From Aquamicrobium defluvii (GTDB taxonomy: Bacteria; Pseudomonadota; Alphaproteobacteria; Rhizobiales; Rhizobiaceae), in assembly GCF_004363725.1 (NCBI RefSeq), contig NZ_SNZF01000037.1, positions 1-33,831 of the forward strand: a DNA stretch of 33,831 nt, in the 5' to 3' direction. The notes below the pieces were generated by a model, which made no database searches, had not been told where the DNA came from, and worked only from the letters and a program-made list of their open reading frames with translations. Within the stretch, counting starts at the first letter, position 1, and each line of letters starts with the position of its first letter. Shown here in pieces: positions 15,259-23,716 of this stretch. A program made the translations under genes and the position numbers.

Positions 15259-16068
15259 GTGAGCTTTCGAACTTCGGGAAAAACAAGCCTGCTCGGGTCT
15301 TGCCTTTGCGCGCTTGCCTTGTCGGCAGCAACGGCAACGGCGCTTGTAGCGGTGTCGCCGCCCGCATCTGCCCTGAGCGAGATCAAGCGCGAGGAGCTTC
15401 CACCACCCCTTCCGCCAGCGACCACCACGGACGATGCATCTCCGGGCGCCGTGCCGCTGCCGGACCCCATACATACATCGCAACCTCCTTCCGGCGGTAC
15501 CGAATCCCCGGAAGACGGGCAGCCCGCCGGGCAGCCTGACCCCGACGCGGCTCCCGATGACGTCTCGCCGGCACGGCCCCACGTTACGCCCAACGGCGAA
15601 CTGCCCGAGGTGATCTACGATCTCCAGCGCCTGCCCGAGCCGGTGCAGCGCATGCATGGCCTCATTCTGGAAGCCTGCAAGAGCGGCGACATCAACCGCC
15701 TGAAGCCGCTGGTCGGCACGGGCGACGGTGGCACTCAGCTTTCCCTGACGGAGATCGACGGCGATCCGATCGAGTTCCTCAAGGGGCTTTCGGGCGATAC
15801 CGAGGGGCAGGAAATTCTCGCCATAATGGAAGAGGTGCTGTCGGCAGGCTTCGTCCATCTCGATGCGGGAACGCCGCAGGAACTCTATGTGTGGCCCTAT
15901 TTCTTCGCCGTGCCGCTGGACAAGCTCGACGCCCGCCAGCGGGTGGAACTGTTCAAGATCGTCACGGCGGGCGACTACGAGGACATGCAGCAGTTCGGCG
16001 CCTATATCTTCTACCGCCTCGGCATCTCTCCGGAAGGACGCTGGGCTTTCTTCGTGGCGGGCGACTGA
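15259..16068 (+). CDS. Exported hypothetical protein with proline-rich region
   Basis: About 269 aa and not assigned to a named function. A signal peptide (SLLGSCLCALALSAATATAL, cut near the PASA-L site) is followed by a Pro/Asp/Gly-rich disordered stretch of about 80 residues and then a compact C-terminal domain of about 145 residues with ELPEVIYDLQRLPEPV, a VWPYFFAVPLDKL segment and a GRWAFFVAGD end. That domain looks conserved in rhizobia from memory. Start choice: GTG 15259 has GGAG nine bases before it; ATG 15250 and 15244 are in frame and possible. Probably periplasmic. Confidence 0.72.
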   Translation: MSFRTSGKTSLLGSCLCALALSAATATALVAVSPPASALSEIKREELPPPLPPATTTDDASPGAVPLPDPIHTSQPPSGGTESPEDGQPAGQPDPDAAPDDVSPARPHVTPNGELPEVIYDLQRLPEPVQRMHGLILEACKSGDINRLKPLVGTGDGGTQLSLTEIDGDPIEFLKGLSGDTEGQEILAIMEEVLSAGFVHLDAGTPQELYVWPYFFAVPLDKLDARQRVELFKIVTAGDYEDMQQFGAYIFYRLGISPEGRWAFFVAGD

Positions 16069-16172
16069 TCCCGGGCCGGACCGGCAGCAGCCTTTGCCTG
16101 CCCCGCTTGCGAGGGGGCACCAGGGGGACTACCTAAGACGGATCGTTCGCAGATTCAGGCCCGTTCCCCTCC

Positions 16173-17039
16173 ATGCCCTTCGCCCTTCTCCAAGACCGTG
16201 CCGTCATCGCCGTCTCCGGCCCCGAGGCCGAACATTTCCTGCAAAACATCCTGACCGTCGATCTGGATGCGCTGAAGGATGGCGAGGCAAAGCCTGGCGC
16301 GCTGCTGGCGCCGCAGGGAAAGATCCTGTTCGACTTTCTGATTTCGCGCGCCGGACCCGATGCTTTCCAGCTTGAATGCCGGGCGGATGCGGCAGCCGAT
16401 TTCCACCGCCGCCTGTTGCTCTACAAGCTGCGCGCAAGAGTGGAAATTGCAAAGCCGGAACAAGCGGTTGTGACCGTCGTCTGGCAGACCGATCCAGCGG
16501 CTTCACAGATCGATTCAACCGCGCTTGCCGATACCCGCTTCGCCAATGGCGACGTGAAGCGCAGCTATGGCGTGCCATCCTGCGATGACGCCGGCGACAA
16601 GGACGCATGGCATGCTTTCCGGATCGCCAATGGCGTGGCCGAAAGCGGCTTCGACTATCAGCTCGGCGACGCCTTCCCGCATGACGTGCTTCTCGACCAG
16701 ACCGGCGGTGTCGGCTTTGCCAAGGGCTGCTATGTGGGGCAGGAAGTGGTGTCGCGCATGCAGCATCGCGGAACCGCGCGGCGGCGCGTTCTGATCGCAT
16801 CCTCGCCCGGCCCCCTGCCCGCACCCGGCACTGAACTGACGGTCGAGGGTCGGCCGGTCGGGACGCTGGGCTCGGTCTGCGGCAGCAAGGGTCTCGCCAT
16901 CGCCCGTATAGACCGCGTGAAAAGCGCCGCCGATGCCGGCAAGACCATTCTCGCCGGGGATGTGCCGGTCACGCTCGCCATACCCGGATGGGCGAAGTTC
17001 ACCTTCCCCGAAGACGCTCCCCCTGCGGAGAATGCCTGA
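16173..17039 (+). CDS. ygfZ: Folate-binding protein YgfZ/GcvT family
   Basis: A 288-aa protein related to the glycine-cleavage T-protein. YgfZ supports repair or assembly of certain Fe-S enzymes in a tetrahydrofolate-dependent way. The defining motif KGCYVGQE is intact at 184-191 (the reactive Cys is C186), followed by VVSRMQHRG. The N-terminus (VIAVSGPEAEHFLQNILTVD) and LLAPQGKILFDFL match the family. Its stop codon shares one base with the start of the HD hydrolase (TGATG), so translation is coupled. Confidence 0.93.
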   Translation: MPFALLQDRAVIAVSGPEAEHFLQNILTVDLDALKDGEAKPGALLAPQGKILFDFLISRAGPDAFQLECRADAAADFHRRLLLYKLRARVEIAKPEQAVVTVVWQTDPAASQIDSTALADTRFANGDVKRSYGVPSCDDAGDKDAWHAFRIANGVAESGFDYQLGDAFPHDVLLDQTGGVGFAKGCYVGQEVVSRMQHRGTARRRVLIASSPGPLPAPGTELTVEGRPVGTLGSVCGSKGLAIARIDRVKSAADAGKTILAGDVPVTLAIPGWAKFTFPEDAPPAENA

Positions 17040-17674
17040 TGGCCGACCGCGCCGGCGCACCGCCGCGCGCCTGGCAGCGCATGCTGTCCGGCCGCATGCT
17101 GGACCTGCTCGACCCCTCGCCGCTCGACGTGGAGATTTCCGATATCGCCCACGGTCTTGCCCGCGTGGCGCGGTGGAACGGGCAGACCATCGGCCCGCAT
17201 GCCTTTTCCGTCGCCCAGCATTCGCTGCTGGTGGAGGCGATCTTCTGCGCGCAGGCCAGGGCCCCCTCGCCCGAGGCGCGGCTGGCGGCCCTGCTCCATG
17301 ACGCGCCGGAATATGTGATCGGCGACATGATCTCGCCGTTCAAATCCGTGGTCGGCGGCGGCTACAAGGAGTGCGAGAAGCGGCTGCAACGGGCGATCCA
17401 CCTGCGCTTTTCGCTGCCGTCAGAGTTGCCGGCGGGGCTTATCAGGGACATCAAGCGCGCCGATCAGGTCGCGGCCTATTTCGAGGCCACGCATCTTGCC
17501 GGCTTTTCCGTGCAGGAGGCGGCCCAGTTCTTCGGCCGGCCGCGGGGCATCAGTCCCGACAGGTTCGACATGACGCCACGGTCGGTGACTTTCGCGCAGG
17601 AAGCCTTCCTGAAACGCTTCACCACGCTTGAAAAGCTGCGCGGCAACGGTTCAGTCGCGGTCGGGCGCGCCTGA
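17039..17674 (+). CDS. HD-domain hydrolase (YfbR-like)
   Basis: A 211-aa metal-dependent phosphohydrolase. The HD metal site is H61 (VAQHS), H87-D88 (LLHDAPE) and D142 (IKRADQV). The E91-YVIGD run after HD is typical of YfbR/5'-deoxynucleotidase relatives, which remove phosphate from dNMPs. ATG 17039 overlaps the ygfZ stop as TGATG; the open frame extends upstream but would cut into ygfZ. A link between a folate/Fe-S factor and a nucleotidase is not explained by known biology, so the overlap may be just compact packing. Confidence 0.85.
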   Translation: MADRAGAPPRAWQRMLSGRMLDLLDPSPLDVEISDIAHGLARVARWNGQTIGPHAFSVAQHSLLVEAIFCAQARAPSPEARLAALLHDAPEYVIGDMISPFKSVVGGGYKECEKRLQRAIHLRFSLPSELPAGLIRDIKRADQVAAYFEATHLAGFSVQEAAQFFGRPRGISPDRFDMTPRSVTFAQEAFLKRFTTLEKLRGNGSVAVGRA

Positions 17675-17730
17675 AGCGTTTCGCGATCTTCCGGATATAC
17701 GCTCCTTGCGCCTCAAGTTCCTGTACTCAG

Positions 17731-17775
17731 GCATGTCTTTGTCCCGAAACCGGCACCCGCTTTCCGGCGACATGC
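17731..17775. repeat. 45-bp palindrome-ended intergenic repeat
   Basis: GCATGTC (17731-17737) and GACATGC (17769-17775) bracket a core reading CCCGAAACCGGCACCCGC then TTTCCGG. Units with this wording (GCATGTC...CCCGAAACCG...GACATGC) are common between genes in Rhizobiales; this is recalled, not searched. It lies between the HD hydrolase and the DUF2339 gene, which converge, and is followed by an A-run. Confidence 0.55.
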
Positions 17776-17814
17776 TTTAAAAAAACGGGTGAGCATACAG
17801 CTCCGGAGCCATGG

Positions 17815-20523
17815 TCACGCCTCGCTGCGCCCTCCTGCCGCACTATGCGTCAGCAGCCGCTGATAGAACAGGCCGATGCCGATCAGCACTCCGCCCAGCC
17901 CGATGAAGGAGAGCGCGCGCAGCACGCCTTCCAGTTCCGACATGTCGAACAGGAAGACCTTGAGAACGGCTATGGAAATCAGCGCGGCGGAGGCCACGCG
18001 CAGCACCTGCGAACCGAGGCGCACACCGGCAACCAGCAGCGCCACGCCCATGACAAGCCACAGCGCCGAATAGCTGTAGGTCTCCACCTGCTCCATGCCG
18101 CTCCACCAGGCGATGTATTCGCCCCTGAACAGGCGGCGCACCGACAGCGTCGCATAGGCGAAGGCGAGCAGCGCGCCGAGCACGGCCAGCATGGAGGAAT
18201 ACCATTTCGGCCGCTTGCCGCGCGCATACCAGGCCAGCGCGAATGCGGCCACCGCCGGCAGCAGATAGGCGAGGAACAGCAGGTTGAAGACCGGGATGCG
18301 GCCAGTGGACTCGTCGGTGACGAGCGGATTGAGCACCATGAAATGCTGGACGCAGATCAGAGCTGCGGACACCACGCCTGCCGCCAGCGAGCCGATGCGC
18401 AGCACGGGGCTTGGCGAGCGCATATCGAGAGCGACGAGGATGACGCCTGCGCCGAGCGCGATCAGCGTGTAGATCGCCTGTTCGGCAAGCGTCGGCGCGC
18501 CTGTGTCGATGACCCCGCCATGCATGGCGTGGCGCACCAGCATGGCCAGCGTCAGCAAGGCGAACAGCGCCGCACCCGCCTCCATGATGAGGCGCGGGCG
18601 TCCGTTGGTGGTGCGGGCGAGTTGCCATGCGGCAAAACCGAAGGCGAGCGCCGGAATGCCGTAGCCCGGCAGCAGCCAGTTGAACACCGGCGTGCGGGAC
18701 AGGAATTCCGCCCCGACGATGGTGGGATCGAAGGCGACGCGGGCAAGCACGGCAACGACCGCCGCCGCCGACAGCCAGCCGAGCACCGGCCATGAACGGT
18801 GACGGGTGGCGAGTGCCGGCACGATGGCGGATGCCCCGAGCAGAACCGTGGTCATGCCCGAGCCGAAAGCCATATGCAGGAAAAGCAGCCATGCCACGGC
18901 CGAACCGGCCAGCATGCACGATACGGCAACGCCTCCTTTCAAAGGCGGCTGTTCGGCCCGCGAAAGCCACTCGCCTGCCACCGCGAACCCGATGAACAGC
19001 AGGGTAGCCAGGAAGGCGTGCAGAAGATCGCGCTCGATATTGCCGAAGGTCGCCCATGTGGAGAGCAGGATGACAAGCGGCGCAGCCGCAGCCCAGAAGG
19101 CCCACATGGCGGCCAGCCACGCGGGCGCTGCAAGGTGGCGGCGCGCGGCCCACAGACCCGCACCGATGAACAGCAGCCCCAGAACGAGACCGATCGGCAT
19201 GGCGCTGTCGCGGCTGACGGCCAGCGCCATGCCATCCAGCACCATCGTGCCCGACGACAGTTCCGCATGCAGGCCGAGGATCGGCATCATCTGGATATAG
19301 GCGAGCGCCGTCATGATGCCGGCGAAATGCAGGGCGGCCACCGCAGCCGGACGCCACAGGGCGGCTGCAAGCATCATGGCGACGATGATCGCAGCCCATT
19401 TCGGGCCGCCGCCGATGGTTATGTCGGGAACGACGAACAGCGCAAGCGCCGTGATGCCGGTGAAGAAGGCGGGCGCGATGGAAACGAAATCCACCTTGCG
19501 CTCATCGGCCGGGCCGGACAGCCAGATGAAATCCAGCACAGCGAGCGTGACGGCGCTGAAGACCAGCAGCACCGCGAAATCGGGAACGCTCACTTCGCCG
19601 ATATAGACCAGTGTCCACAGGCCCGTACCGAAGAAGCTCGCCGCCATGAGGAAGTGCCAGAGGCGCATGCGGGCGATTGTGCCGGCGGCAGCCAGCACAA
19701 CGGCGAGATAGCCGAACGGGCCCCATGCGCTGGGCGCCTGGCTGGCAACCAGCACCGGCGTCGCCAGCGCTCCGAGCAGGCCGATGCCGGCGAGAGCCTG
19801 CCCATGGACAAGTGCTGCGGCGATGGTCGCGATAGCGATCAGCCCGAGCAGGAAGAAGGCGAATCCCGCGCCGATGAACCCGTAAACGCCATGCGCGGCA
19901 TAGACCGCGCCGAAAAGGGTGAACGCGCCCGCCGCCGTCAGGATCGCAGGGATATAGGCGCCCGCCGCACCGGCGACAGGCACGCGCCAGCCGGTGCGGC
20001 GCACGAACTCGCCGGCTCCCACAAGCAGCAGGCCGAACAGGCCGGCCATGGAAAGGCGCGCACCGGGGCCGAATATGCCAGCCTCTATGGTGTAACGAAC
20101 GAGGAACAGGCCGCCCAGCGCCAGCGCGATGCCACCCACCCACACCGCCCAGCGGGTGCCGAGCGCGGTCTCTATGTCGCGCTTGCCCGCCTTTTCAACT
20201 GGCACGGCGGGGGCGGCCGGCTCCATTTCGGCGACATCCGGCGCGGTATCTGCCGCCAAGGCCGTTCTGGCCCACGGCCCGGCTTCTGCCGGCCGGTCGT
20301 CGCTCGTCTCCGCCCGCTCTTCGGTGATTTCGGAAGGCGTGGCTGGCTCCTGCGGCTGAACGGCGGTTTCCACCGGTACGGAAGCTGTGGCGGCGGTAGC
20401 GCCGAAGCCGGTCACGACCTTGCGCAGGGACCTGAGGTCTGCCTCCACCGTGTTCAGCCGCTTCTGCTGCTTCGTGATAATGACGAAGAGCACAATGATG
20501 GCGATGACAGCGATCTCGAACAT
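17815..20523 (-). CDS. DUF2339 polytopic membrane protein
   Basis: A 902-aa predicted membrane protein of unknown function. An N-terminal helix (FEIAVIAIIVLFVII) is followed by a short coiled-coil-like stretch (KQQKRLNTVEADLRSLRKVV), an acidic Ala/Pro/Glu linker (about 45-120), and then more than twenty hydrophobic helices to the C-terminus. GTRWAVWVGGIALALGGLFLV marks the first helix of the DUF2339 domain. The start ATG 20523 has AAGGGG a few bases upstream. It lies 53 bp downstream of recO on the same strand. Some relatives are suggested to be cell-envelope proteins, but the role is unproven. Confidence 0.88.
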   Translation of the reverse strand: MFEIAVIAIIVLFVIITKQQKRLNTVEADLRSLRKVVTGFGATAATASVPVETAVQPQEPATPSEITEERAETSDDRPAEAGPWARTALAADTAPDVAEMEPAAPAVPVEKAGKRDIETALGTRWAVWVGGIALALGGLFLVRYTIEAGIFGPGARLSMAGLFGLLLVGAGEFVRRTGWRVPVAGAAGAYIPAILTAAGAFTLFGAVYAAHGVYGFIGAGFAFFLLGLIAIATIAAALVHGQALAGIGLLGALATPVLVASQAPSAWGPFGYLAVVLAAAGTIARMRLWHFLMAASFFGTGLWTLVYIGEVSVPDFAVLLVFSAVTLAVLDFIWLSGPADERKVDFVSIAPAFFTGITALALFVVPDITIGGGPKWAAIIVAMMLAAALWRPAAVAALHFAGIMTALAYIQMMPILGLHAELSSGTMVLDGMALAVSRDSAMPIGLVLGLLFIGAGLWAARRHLAAPAWLAAMWAFWAAAAPLVILLSTWATFGNIERDLLHAFLATLLFIGFAVAGEWLSRAEQPPLKGGVAVSCMLAGSAVAWLLFLHMAFGSGMTTVLLGASAIVPALATRHRSWPVLGWLSAAAVVAVLARVAFDPTIVGAEFLSRTPVFNWLLPGYGIPALAFGFAAWQLARTTNGRPRLIMEAGAALFALLTLAMLVRHAMHGGVIDTGAPTLAEQAIYTLIALGAGVILVALDMRSPSPVLRIGSLAAGVVSAALICVQHFMVLNPLVTDESTGRIPVFNLLFLAYLLPAVAAFALAWYARGKRPKWYSSMLAVLGALLAFAYATLSVRRLFRGEYIAWWSGMEQVETYSYSALWLVMGVALLVAGVRLGSQVLRVASAALISIAVLKVFLFDMSELEGVLRALSFIGLGGVLIGIGLFYQRLLTHSAAGGRSEA

Positions 20524-20576
20524 GGACGCCCCTTAGCTGGAGGACCTGCCGCTGCGGACGATCCGGGCGGCGCACC

Positions 20577-21338
20577 TCATGCGGCTGTGCCTCCGTTCAG
20601 GCGCGGGCCGGCGGCGAAATGCCGGCGCAGCGCCATCAGGAAACCGGCGCGGGCATCGGGGGGCTCGATCCCGCGCGGTTCATAGACATGGCGGTTGAAG
20701 AAATACAAGGACAGCCGGAAGGCGTCTTCGAGCGCCGGCGCATCGGCACGGCAGCCCGGCCCCTGTTCCAGGAAGGCCGGCAGGGCGAGCATCCTGTCAT
20801 GCCAGGGCAGGCCCGCCACGCGCGACACTGCCCGGCCCGTTTTCGGCGACACATAGACGAGGTCGGTGCGCTGGCCGGTGGCCGCGCATTCGCAGAGGTC
20901 GAGGCCGTAGCCCAGTTCCTCCAGCACCAGAAGCTCGAAACGCGCCACCAGTTCGCCTGCGGCATCCGGATCGTCGAGGTTCTCGATCATCACCAGCAGC
21001 GTCTCGTACAGCGCGCCATGGGCGTCCCGTTCCGGCAGCAGGCGCAGATGCGCGGCCAGAAGCTGAAGGCCGTAGACGGCGACGGCGCTGTCCATCAGCC
21101 GCGCCGCGTTCATCTCCAGCGCTTCGGCCTGAAAGGTTCCAAGATGCTCATCGAGGCGCGCGCGCCAGACCAGATCGACCCGGTTGCCCGCCTGCAACAC
21201 CGGCTGAAGCCGCCGCGAACGCCCGCCGCGCACCATGCCCAGATGCCGGCCATGCTCACGCGTCATCACCTCGAGGATGACGCTGGTTTCGCCATGCCTG
21301 CGGGTTCCGAGAATGATTCCCTCGTCTCGCCACTCCAT
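20577..21338 (-). CDS. recO: DNA repair protein RecO
   Basis: A 253-aa recombination mediator that helps RecR load RecA on SSB-coated gaps. The N-terminal OB fold (MEWRDEGIILGTRRHGETS, then RGGRSR) is followed by the helical C-terminal domain with FELLVLEELGYGLDLCECAATG. The usual four-cysteine zinc motif of other RecO proteins is reduced to the C-E-C pair here. AAAAGG precedes ATG 21338. In many rhizobia recO follows era directly; here an AhpD-like gene stands between them. Confidence 0.93.
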   Translation of the reverse strand: MEWRDEGIILGTRRHGETSVILEVMTREHGRHLGMVRGGRSRRLQPVLQAGNRVDLVWRARLDEHLGTFQAEALEMNAARLMDSAVAVYGLQLLAAHLRLLPERDAHGALYETLLVMIENLDDPDAAGELVARFELLVLEELGYGLDLCECAATGQRTDLVYVSPKTGRAVSRVAGLPWHDRMLALPAFLEQGPGCRADAPALEDAFRLSLYFFNRHVYEPRGIEPPDARAGFLMALRRHFAAGPRLNGGTAA

Positions 21339-21386
21339 GGCGCGACCTTTTCACCGCTTCGATGCCGAAATCAAGCGCAATGGGCT

Positions 21387-21998
21387 TCAGGCCGAGTGCG
21401 AAAGGTCGTAACCGGCATCGATCTCCCGCCCCACGGTCAGCACCTTCTTCAACTTCGGATCGATCTCGTGATAGGCGCCGTCCGGCTGCACGCCGAGGGC
21501 ATCCAGCGTCTTGCTGAAGAAGCAGCGCACGGCGGCGGCGGCGACGATGTCGAAAATCTCCCCTTCGGAAAGGCCATGGCGGCGCAGGCCGTCGACGTCG
21601 CCCGCATCGACCGAGGTGGCGTCGCGAACCACCTTGGCGGCAAAGCGCATAATGGCGCGATCCCTCTCGTCGAGCGGCGAGGCATCGCTGTCCTCGACGA
21701 TGGCCTGCAATTCGGCCGGGGTGAAATGGCCGTGCAGGAGCACATTGCCATGGGCAAGCATACAGTAGGAACTGCGCAATTCCCTGGCCGCGGCCAGCGT
21801 CACCAGTTCATAGCGGCGCAAATCCATGTTCGCCCTGATGCTGGAGAGAAGGCCGTTCCACGCCTCCATCACCTCCGGGCGATGGCTGAACGCCTTCACC
21901 ATGTTGGGCAGGTATCCGTAGCCCGCCTGCGCCCTTGCGAACATTTGCGCCGTTCTGGACGAGGGATCGTTTTCGGTCACGGTGCTGATGTAGGACAT
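21387..21998 (-). CDS. AhpD-like peroxidase-related protein (carboxymuconolactone decarboxylase fold)
   Basis: A 203-aa protein of the uncharacterised peroxidase-related (TIGR01926-like) branch of the AhpD fold. The core is SSYCMLAHGN, with C79 and H83 present but the second cysteine of the AhpD CxxC pair replaced by A82, so it cannot form the usual CxxC disulfide on its own. GGGAGG lies before ATG 21998; the open frame extends upstream into era and is not the gene there. A good -10 (TATACT, 22029 to 22024 on the minus strand) and a perfect palindrome precede it, so it likely has its own promoter inside the era-recO string. A redox role is probable; the substrate is unknown. Confidence 0.85.
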   Translation of the reverse strand: MSYISTVTENDPSSRTAQMFARAQAGYGYLPNMVKAFSHRPEVMEAWNGLLSSIRANMDLRRYELVTLAAARELRSSYCMLAHGNVLLHGHFTPAELQAIVEDSDASPLDERDRAIMRFAAKVVRDATSVDAGDVDGLRRHGLSEGEIFDIVAAAAVRCFFSKTLDALGVQPDGAYHEIDPKLKKVLTVGREIDAGYDLSHSA

Positions 21999-22023
21999 CG
22001 CGTGCCTCCCGAGCTGATGCCCG

Positions 22024-22052
22024 AGTATAGCGCGAATCCTTCCGCAGCGGAA
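22024..22052 (-). promoter_or_regulatory. Candidate promoter and palindromic operator of the AhpD-like gene
   Basis: On the minus strand TATACT (22029-22024) makes a good -10. Just upstream, TTCCGCAGCGGAA (22040-22052 on the plus strand) is a perfect 6-1-6 palindrome covering where the -35 would be. This is the layout of a repressor-controlled promoter; the regulator is unknown. Confidence 0.45.
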
Positions 22053-22075
22053 TTGCGCAGTCCCTATTTGAGATG

Positions 22076-22990
22076 TCAGCCCGGAAAATCGAGCCCCATC
22101 TCCCGGTAGCGTTCGGGGTCGTCGCCCCAGTTCTCGCGCACCTTCACGAACAGGAAGAGATGCACCTTCTGTTCGAGAATTTCGCCGATTTCCTTGCGGG
22201 ACGCCTCGCCGATGGCGCGGATCGTCTCGCCCTTGTGGCCCAGCACGATCTTCTTCTGGCTGTCGCGCTCGACATAGATGACCTGCTCGATGCGCACCGA
22301 GCCGTCCTTCTTCTCCTCCCATTTCTCGGTCTCGACGTGGGAGGAATAGGGAAGCTCCTGATGCAGGCGCAGATAGAGCTTTTCGCGGGTGATCTCGGCA
22401 GCGAGCTGGCGCATCGGCAGGTCCGAAATCTGGTCCTCCGGATAATACCATGGGCCGGCCGGCAGGGTTTCGGCCAGATAGCCGAGCAGATCCTCGCAGC
22501 CGGAACCGGTCAGCGCCGAAACCATGAAGGTGCGATCGAAGGCGACACGCTCATTGGCGGCGGAGGCCAGGGCCAGCAGGTTCTCACGCTTCACCCGGTC
22601 GACCTTGTTCAGCACCAGAACCTTCGGTTGGCGCACGTCGGCCAGACGCTCAAGAATCGTATCGGCATCGCCCTTGATGCCACGCTCGGCGTCGATCAGC
22701 ACCAGCACGATGTCGGCATCCCTGGCGCCGCCCCACGCGGTGGTGACCATGGCGGTATCGAGGCGCCGGCGGGGCTTGAAGATGCCCGGCGTGTCGACGA
22801 ACACGATCTGGGCCTGCCCGTGCGTGGCGATGCCGCGCACCAGCGCACGTGTCGTCTGCACCTTGTGGGTGACGATCGACACCTTGGTGCCGACAAGCTG
22901 GTTGACCAGAGTGGACTTGCCGGCATTGGGCGCGCCGATAAGCGCCACGAAACCGGAATGTGTAGAGGGCGTTGCTTCAGCTTCGCTCAT
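22076..22990 (-). CDS. era: GTPase Era
   Basis: A 304-aa GTPase needed for maturation of the 16S rRNA 3' end and 30S assembly. G1 is GAPNAGKST, G3 is DTPG, G4 is NKVD and G5 is SALTG. The C-terminal KH domain contains VLGHKGETIRAIGEASRKEI. AAGGAA lies before ATG 22990, which overlaps the rnc stop as ATGA, so the rRNA-processing nuclease and GTPase are translated together. Confidence 0.97.
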   Translation of the reverse strand: MSEAEATPSTHSGFVALIGAPNAGKSTLVNQLVGTKVSIVTHKVQTTRALVRGIATHGQAQIVFVDTPGIFKPRRRLDTAMVTTAWGGARDADIVLVLIDAERGIKGDADTILERLADVRQPKVLVLNKVDRVKRENLLALASAANERVAFDRTFMVSALTGSGCEDLLGYLAETLPAGPWYYPEDQISDLPMRQLAAEITREKLYLRLHQELPYSSHVETEKWEEKKDGSVRIEQVIYVERDSQKKIVLGHKGETIRAIGEASRKEIGEILEQKVHLFLFVKVRENWGDDPERYREMGLDFPG

Positions 22991-23712
22991 GCTGCATTTC
23001 CTTCATCGGCCCACACGCCTTCGCACACAAGCATGGCGGCGGCTGCGGCCTGCTCCGCCTCGCGCTTGGAGCGGCCCCTGCCCTGCACCGGCGCCAGCGC
23101 ACCCACCGTGACACTGACAGTGAACACCGGATCATGATCCGGCCCTTCGCGGCCGTCTATCCTGTAAGACGGGGTGGCGGACGCCGCCTGATGCGCCCAT
23201 TCCTGCAATTCGGTCTTCGGGTCGCGCTTCGCCTTGGCCATGGCCTGCGAACGCGGCATCCAGTAACGATGGATGAAGGCGCGTGCCGCCTCCAGGCCAC
23301 CGTCGAGATAAAGCACGGCAATGAGAGATTCCAACGCATCCGCGCGCAGGTTGACGCGCTTGCGCCCGGCCAGATTGCGCACATCGGAACCGGCGCGGAT
23401 CAGTTCGGCAAGGCCGATTTCCTCCGCGATCTGCGACAGCGCCTCCGCATTGACGAGCGCATTCAGCCGCAGCGAAAGCTCGCCCTCCACGGCATCGGGA
23501 TAGGCGGCAAGCAGCATGTCGGCCACCACAAGCCCCAGCACGCGGTCGCCAAGGAATTCGAAGCGCTCATAGTCGAGGCCCGCCTGGGCGCTGCGCGCAC
23601 TGGCATGGGTCAGCGCGCGCTGCAAACGCTGCTTGTCGCGGAACATGTGGCCGGTGCGCTCATGGAGCGCCACGGCAAGCTGCTCCGCGGTCAATCGCCT
23701 GGGCGCAGCCAT
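22987..23712 (-). CDS. rnc: Ribonuclease III
   Basis: A 241-aa double-strand RNA endonuclease for rRNA and mRNA processing. The catalytic signature is ERFEFLGDRVLG (49-60), with E52 and D56; a second acidic cluster follows near residue 125. The C-terminal double-strand RNA-binding domain has DPKTELQEW and the GRGRSKREAEQAAA helix. ATG 23712 lies 4 bp after the lepB stop, with AAGG just before it; the longer open frame would run through lepB. Coupled to era by ATGA. Confidence 0.96.
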   Translation of the reverse strand: MAAPRRLTAEQLAVALHERTGHMFRDKQRLQRALTHASARSAQAGLDYERFEFLGDRVLGLVVADMLLAAYPDAVEGELSLRLNALVNAEALSQIAEEIGLAELIRAGSDVRNLAGRKRVNLRADALESLIAVLYLDGGLEAARAFIHRYWMPRSQAMAKAKRDPKTELQEWAHQAASATPSYRIDGREGPDHDPVFTVSVTVGALAPVQGRGRSKREAEQAAAAAMLVCEGVWADEGNAA

Positions 23713-23716
23713 GGCC

